A stretch of DNA of 64,000 bases from Actinomyces sp. UMB0138. Its GTDB lineage: Bacteria; Bacillota; Negativicutes; Veillonellales; Veillonellaceae. Below the pieces are notes generated by a model. That model made no database searches. It worked only from the letters and a program-made list of their open reading frames with translations, and was not told where the DNA came from. The stretch spans positions 1 through 64,000 of the forward strand of contig NZ_PKMC01000003.1 of NCBI RefSeq assembly GCF_002849225.1. The letters run 5' to 3'. Positions 59,928 to 64,000 of the stretch are shown one piece after another; the first letter of the stretch is position 1, and every line of letters begins with the position of its first letter. The translations under genes and the position numbers were made by a program.

Positions 59928-60631
59928 GTGCGAGCCATGCAACATCGCATTTTTTAGCTATCGCATCCGCCATAACCCTGCTATGCACAGGGTGCATCAT
60001 CACGCCTTTTAGCTCCGACAGCGACGACTCTTCCCCAACAGAGGAATCGACCACCCGGTCGAGTAGCGACCAGGAGCACAACTTCTCAGACAGCGACGAA
60101 GGGGACGGGGACTACTCAGAGGAAGAGCATCAAGAAGATCAGGAGTCCGAAGACTACGGAAATAGTTCGCCAGACTCTGATTCAACAGCGCGCACCGCTC
60201 CCAAGCTGCCGGCGAATATACATGAGAAAAGCAAGACAGGGGCTATTGCCGCCGCTAAATATTTCTTAGATGCACACTATTACGCATTGAGTACTGGAAA
60301 TATGGAGCCGCTAAACAGAATCGCCGAGACGAATGCCCCCGTACAACAGAAATTGCGGGCAATCCGCAAAATGCTAAGGGATTATGGGCCAGTAAAAGGA
60401 GCCCCAACTTACGGCGAGGTCGCAAACGTGCAGCGGCTCAGCGACAGCAGGTATGTCGTCACCATAGCCATTGCAGGTTCTCGGTCTGCCGGAGAATATA
60501 TCGTGGACGCTACTTTCAAGTCTGACAGGTGGCGGATACACGACGTCAACGGCAGACGCACACCTTCCCGCGACAGTCAGGATCCATTCGAGACAGGCCG
60601 CGAGCCAGCATCGGCAACTCACATCCAGTAG
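59928..60631 (+). pseudogene. Frameshifted DUF6318-like lipoprotein gene (copy 1)
   Basis: The open frame ending at 60631 runs back to a TAA at 59924 without any ATG, GTG or TTG before TTG 60287. It nevertheless encodes a signal peptide with lipobox (ITLLCTGC, ~59991), a long Ser/Asp/Glu linker and the domain AIAAAKYFLDAHYYALSTGNMEPLNRI. GTG 59928 and ATG 59937 are in another frame that stops at TAG 59955. The codons CAT GCA ACA TCG CAT TTT align with the intact paralogue at 60943. An indel just after the GTG, or a T tract of six instead of seven at 59950-59955, would restore the gene. It is probably inactive; a phase-variable gene or sequencing error is also possible. Confidence 0.7.
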
Positions 60632-60655
60632 CCGCTCTCGCTGCCCGGGCGGATC

Positions 60656-60805
60656 CCTTCCCAAAATCAGGATGAGAGGTCGGTCCGCCTCCTTCCCATC
60701 GAGACGCAGCCCAACACAAGAGAAGGCATCGTTGCCTCCGGCGAATATTCTCTAATCAAGATGGAGCCTGGAAGGCATTTGGCCTCCGTGCGGATAGAAG
60801 CATAG
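60656..60805 (+). pseudogene. Remnant of a DUF6318-like lipoprotein gene (copy 2)
   Basis: This stretch aligns with the intact copy downstream over about 100 bases. In two frames it reads PKSG-stop-EVGPP and then LPIETQPNTREGIVASGEYSLIK, against PKSGWEDGPPTLPIEAQRNTQEGAIAAGEYFIK in the intact gene. It has an in-frame stop, a one-base frameshift and a lost C-terminal half, ending at TAG 60805. It is a decayed tandem duplicate. The rest of the gap to 60942 carries no gene, apart from upstream sequence shared with copy 1. Confidence 0.65.
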
Positions 60806-60942
60806 GGAAAGCTGAGTAAACCCAGCGCCACCGCCATCACTAACTATTCTGCCGCCCCCGATAACTTCTAGAAAAAGCAGTTTTCCACAAGGGCGGCAAT
60901 ACCTGTTGCGGGGACAGAAAAGCATCCGGTAACTTTGAAAAT

Positions 60943-61533
60943 GTGAAACATGCAACGAAGCATCTTACTGCTGTCGCAATAGTTGGCGCCCTCCTTTGCG
61001 GCGGCTGCGCCACCCACGCGGATTCCTCCCCCAAGCAATCCCCGACCAGTTCTCAAAGCCGCTCACAAAAACCAACCCCAAAGTCAGGGTGGGAAGACGG
61101 ACCGCCAACCCTCCCCATAGAGGCCCAACGCAACACTCAGGAAGGCGCGATTGCCGCAGGTGAATACTTCATCAAGACTCACGACTATGCCGTCCAGACC
61201 GGAGATACCGCGCCAATGCAACGGGCCATCGCCAACGAAGGACTCGCACCGAAGGAAATCGCCCATCTAAAGGCCAAAATCAAGAAGATTGGTTTGTGGG
61301 TAAGCGATCGAGCATCCATGAAATTCGTAGCATCAGAACCCAGAGACGGCGGAGTTTTGTACGTCCAATACCTTGTACATAATGCCCCACAGACTTCAGT
61401 GGATGACCCCACAAAGAAGAACAACGGAGCGATGCTGGACTACGGGATCAACTTCCTCTACATAGACGGAGCCTGGAAAGTAAAAGAATATGGCATCCGC
61501 GAGGCTAAGAACATAGGAAAGACTGGGCAGTGA
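60943..61533 (+). CDS. DUF6318-like lipoprotein (intact copy)
   Basis: A 196-residue lipoprotein starting at GTG. The signal peptide and lipobox are MKHATKHLTAVAIVGALLCGGC, followed by a Ser/Pro/Gln linker to ~45. The domain includes EGAIAAGEYFIKTHDYAVQTGDTAPMQRAIANEG and ends in INFLYIDGAWKVKEYGIREAKN, an NTF2-like alpha+beta pattern. Its function is unknown. An ATG-TGA minimal frame at 60941 overlaps the start, which could tune translation. Its stop overlaps the next gene's GTG by four bases. Confidence 0.8.
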   Translation: MKHATKHLTAVAIVGALLCGGCATHADSSPKQSPTSSQSRSQKPTPKSGWEDGPPTLPIEAQRNTQEGAIAAGEYFIKTHDYAVQTGDTAPMQRAIANEGLAPKEIAHLKAKIKKIGLWVSDRASMKFVASEPRDGGVLYVQYLVHNAPQTSVDDPTKKNNGAMLDYGINFLYIDGAWKVKEYGIREAKNIGKTGQ

Positions 61534-62369
61534 GAGGTAGAGAGCGGGCTACAGCCTTACTAATTACCGTGCTCTTAGCAGTCCTATGCGTCCCCTCCTA
61601 CGCATTAGCGTCAGACGTTGATGGTCAGTTAGACGCCCTAGTCAAAGGCGATAAGTTCTTCGTCGAAGCAAGCCAGTCAACTCCTGGCTACGGTGGTTCT
61701 ACCGGATATTCGAATCAGAGCTATCAGCCCAAGGTGGGCGCGCCCGCAACGCCTGATACCCATGTTCAGGATCCCTTCCCCTGCAGCGACACATTAGCCT
61801 TAGCATTTGGCTCACTTACCTGGGCTTATGAGTCTCTCTTCCCCCTGTGTCCGCCTGAGCCCACCTCTACTGCGCAGGCTCCTACGCCAGTTCAACTGGC
61901 TCTAGCAGCTGTACCAGCCCAAGTACACAGATGGGTGCAAAGCGCCGACCTGCAGGCGCCCGCGGTGCGCCGTCAGCCGGACACCGATGCAGTTCTGCCA
62001 GGCAATCCCCCGGTAATCGCCTATACGACGGCAAAACCCCAAATCCAAACCATCAATGTGGGGCCAATAGAAGTGACTCTCAAAGCTCGCCCCATTAAAT
62101 ACGAGTGGGACTGGGCAGACGGAAAAACTACCACAACCACTTCCCCAGGATTGCCCTACCCAAACCAAAACATCACTCACCCGTACGCCCCAGCAAAGCA
62201 GCGGCGAATCACACTAACCACCACCTGGGAGGTCTACTACCAGGCAGCCGGTCACCCCTATCAGAAAGTTGACCAGCTAATGACCACTACCTCAACTTCC
62301 ACCCAATTTCGCGTCCGCAATACCAGCACCGTCCTCACAGATGACGCCGAGAAACAACAGGGGCACTAA
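61530..62369 (+). CDS. Secreted PKD-like domain protein
   Basis: A 279-residue exported protein. The signal peptide is TALLITVLLAVLCVPSYALA. A Ser/Gly/Tyr-rich part follows, then PFPCSDTLALAFGSLTWAYESLFPLCPPEP with two cysteines that could bridge. The C-terminal part (~175-270) has YEWDWADGKTTTTTSPGLPYPNQNITHPYAPAKQRRITLTTTWEVYY, a PKD-like beta-sandwich core. No anchor is seen. The GTGA overlap with the lipoprotein gene suggests that the two work together at the cell surface. Their role is unknown. Confidence 0.78.
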   Translation: MRGRERATALLITVLLAVLCVPSYALASDVDGQLDALVKGDKFFVEASQSTPGYGGSTGYSNQSYQPKVGAPATPDTHVQDPFPCSDTLALAFGSLTWAYESLFPLCPPEPTSTAQAPTPVQLALAAVPAQVHRWVQSADLQAPAVRRQPDTDAVLPGNPPVIAYTTAKPQIQTINVGPIEVTLKARPIKYEWDWADGKTTTTTSPGLPYPNQNITHPYAPAKQRRITLTTTWEVYYQAAGHPYQKVDQLMTTTSTSTQFRVRNTSTVLTDDAEKQQGH

Positions 62370-62566
62370 CCCGTCTTCTAAAAGAAAAGAGCTCATCTGC
62401 ACAGCATCGGCAGGTGCACCCGGAACTGTCTAATCGCCCTGCCGCTCCAATATGCCTGCCCCGCGCAATGCTCACTTCCTCCGATGGCGATAAGTCCCGC
62501 CCCCGTAGCGAGGTCAAATGCCTTGCCCTGTAAACTGGTCGCAACCGACAAGTGGGGGAATCGAAA

Positions 62567-64000
62567 ATGGCCGACTCTAACAGCAACGACGACCTATCTG
62601 GCATTGAGCAGATGCTACGCCAGCTACTGGGCGACGAGGCCGCTGAACGCATGCTAGAGCAGATGCGGCAAAGCGGGCTGGATCCTCAAGCTATTACCGG
62701 AGGCATGAACCTGCCGAAGGATCCCACCCAGATTCAACACTTAATACAGTCTGTAACCCAGTTGTTCTCTGGCTCATCTGAAGCCCTGGATTGGGATATG
62801 GTCTCGCAGATTGCCATCCAAACCAGCTCCACAAAACCGGACCCGGCCCCAACCGCCGCGCAGGCCGCCCGAGCACGTGATGCACTGTCAATCGCTGACC
62901 TGTGGCTCGATTCAGTGACGGTGTTGACCCCCGGAAGGGCAAATAGGCACGCATGGTCGCGCGCCGAATGGATCAGGCAAACACTGCCAACCTGGAAAGT
63001 CATGTGCATGCCAGTTGCCACCCACGCCGCTGACGCCATGACCGATGCCCTCTCGCAGCAGCTCGGCCGAATGGGACTCGATCAGGCGGAAGGCTCCTTC
63101 GCAATTCCCGGCCTTGGCATCTCAGGAGCCCTAGGCAAGATGAACCCAGCGGACATGGTTCGACGAATGTCCGGATCCGTGTTCGCCATGCAAATCGGGC
63201 AGGCCATTGGAACTCTTGCAGGCCAAGCCCTAGGCTCTACCGATGTTGGGCTGCCCCTCTCTGACGACTCACTTACCGCCTTAGTGGTTTCAAATGTGGA
63301 TGATTTTGGAACTGATCTGGGAATCGGCGCTGATGACGTGCTGCAGTACCTAGCGGTGCGCGAAGCAGCCTCGGCTCGCCTTTACAACGCTGCCCCGTGG
63401 CTGCGCTCCTACCTACTCCGAGCCATCAGCAAATACTCTGCTCAAATCCAAATAGACTTCGACCACATTGAGCAGACGGTTCGCGATCTAGACTCCATGG
63501 ATCCGGCCCACATCCAAGAAGCCATGTCCTCCGGCATGTTCTCGCCTACCTCCTCCGAGGCACAAGAACAGGCCAAAAAAGAGGTCGAAACTATCCTCGC
63601 GGTAGTCGAAGGGTGGGTTGAAGAAGTAACCGCCAAGGCGTGCAGCGCCTATCTTCCCGCCGCTGCCCCACTACAAGAGATGATGCGTAGGCGCCGCTCT
63701 CAGGGTGGCCCCGCTGAGCAAGTGCTAGCCCAGCTAATGGGTCTAGAACTACGGCCGAAACGTGTCCGCGATGCAGCTAAACTCTGGCGCGTTCTTGGCG
63801 AGAAAGTGGGCCAAGCCGAGCGGGATAAGTACTGGTCCCACCCCGACGTGATGCCCACAGCAGAAGAGCTGGACAACCCGGACTCATTCCTGGAGGGGCG
63901 CCAAAAAGCAGCCGAGGCCGACGCCCAGGTAGATGCCGAACTAGAAGCGCTACTAGACGGCACCTTGGGGTACGCGAAAGGCCTAGATGCTGGCGACGAA
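62567..64000 (+). CDS. DUF2342 / zincin-like putative hydrolase, 3' end beyond the window
   Basis: The frame is open for 478 codons to the last base, so the gene is truncated by the window edge. It begins MADSNSNDDLSGIEQMLRQLLGDEAAERMLEQMRQSG after the GGGGGA site. SIADLWLDSVTVL, GSVFAMQIGQAIGTLAGQALGSTDVGLPL and the helical block LQYLAVREAASARLYNAAPWLRSYLL (~265) mark the DUF2342 hydrolase / zinc-dependent metalloprotease family. As I recall, relatives usually have a histidine in EAAHxRL. Here it reads EAASARL, so metal binding is uncertain. The function of the family is not established. Confidence 0.88.
   Translation, partial: MADSNSNDDLSGIEQMLRQLLGDEAAERMLEQMRQSGLDPQAITGGMNLPKDPTQIQHLIQSVTQLFSGSSEALDWDMVSQIAIQTSSTKPDPAPTAAQAARARDALSIADLWLDSVTVLTPGRANRHAWSRAEWIRQTLPTWKVMCMPVATHAADAMTDALSQQLGRMGLDQAEGSFAIPGLGISGALGKMNPADMVRRMSGSVFAMQIGQAIGTLAGQALGSTDVGLPLSDDSLTALVVSNVDDFGTDLGIGADDVLQYLAVREAASARLYNAAPWLRSYLLRAISKYSAQIQIDFDHIEQTVRDLDSMDPAHIQEAMSSGMFSPTSSEAQEQAKKEVETILAVVEGWVEEVTAKACSAYLPAAAPLQEMMRRRRSQGGPAEQVLAQLMGLELRPKRVRDAAKLWRVLGEKVGQAERDKYWSHPDVMPTAEELDNPDSFLEGRQKAAEADAQVDAELEALLDGTLGYAKGLDAGDE

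Noticed and set aside
60471..60755. 94-residue frame between the lipoprotein copies
   Set aside because: It runs across the end of copy 1 and the remnant in a frame that matches neither paralogue.

Overview
The window looks like chromosomal DNA from a high-GC Gram-positive host-associated actinobacterium, most like Actinomycetaceae (Actinomyces, Winkia and relatives). This is inferred from content, not proven. The supporting genes are a 3004-residue type I fatty acid synthase, a WhiB1 with cysteines at 9, 37, 40 and 46 beside a PdtaS-type kinase (as in mycobacteria), GatCAB, a UPF0182 protein, a PPA1309 protein and an enlarged LigA. I see no insertion sequence, prophage, CRISPR array or rRNA.

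Layout. 1-5.1 kb: gatC-gatA-gatB-malic enzyme operon on the minus strand, with a hairpin terminator. 5.1-8.8 kb: cardiolipin-synthase-like gene convergent with ligA. 8.9-13.6 kb: a solitary EccC/EssC-like FtsK ATPase with a degenerate FHA domain, then whiB1 and a convergent pdtaS. Two perfect inverted DnaA-box sequences lie between ligA and the ATPase gene. 13.6-17.4 kb: DUF2505, DUF218, OsmC, a membrane protein, thyA, folA and the initiator tRNA. 17.8-23 kb: PRC/DUF2382 stress protein, DHA2 transporter, aldehyde dehydrogenase and S41 protease.

23.0-34.0 kb: a compact glycan-use locus. One minus-strand operon encodes a GH38 alpha-mannosidase, a GH5-like putative beta-mannosidase, a GH20 hexosaminidase and an ABC importer (binding lipoprotein and two permeases, no ATPase). 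A LacI regulator and a secreted, apparently wall-anchored GH18 endoglycosidase adjoin it. Near-identical palindromes sit in the promoter regions of both the operon and the GH18 gene. The set fits release, import and intracellular breakdown of host N-glycans.

34.2-37.6 kb: aldo/keto reductase, small membrane protein, DUF1846 protein and a CPWC-type GST/quinone reductase. 37.7-53.4 kb: a minus-strand lipid-synthesis block, birA, acyl-CoA carboxylase alpha, carboxylase beta, fas, acpS and bioY in overlapping order. It couples biotin uptake and attachment, malonyl-CoA supply, phosphopantetheinylation and fatty acid synthesis. A TetR regulator and an inositol-monophosphatase-like gene lie upstream. 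53.4-59.8 kb: aroD, two fluoride-channel genes, UPF0182, a PPA1309 protein and a YlbL-type PDZ/Lon protease. 59.9-62.4 kb: a decaying tandem family of DUF6318-like lipoprotein genes (one frameshifted, one remnant, one intact) followed by a secreted PKD-like protein. The window ends inside a DUF2342 hydrolase/zincin-like gene.
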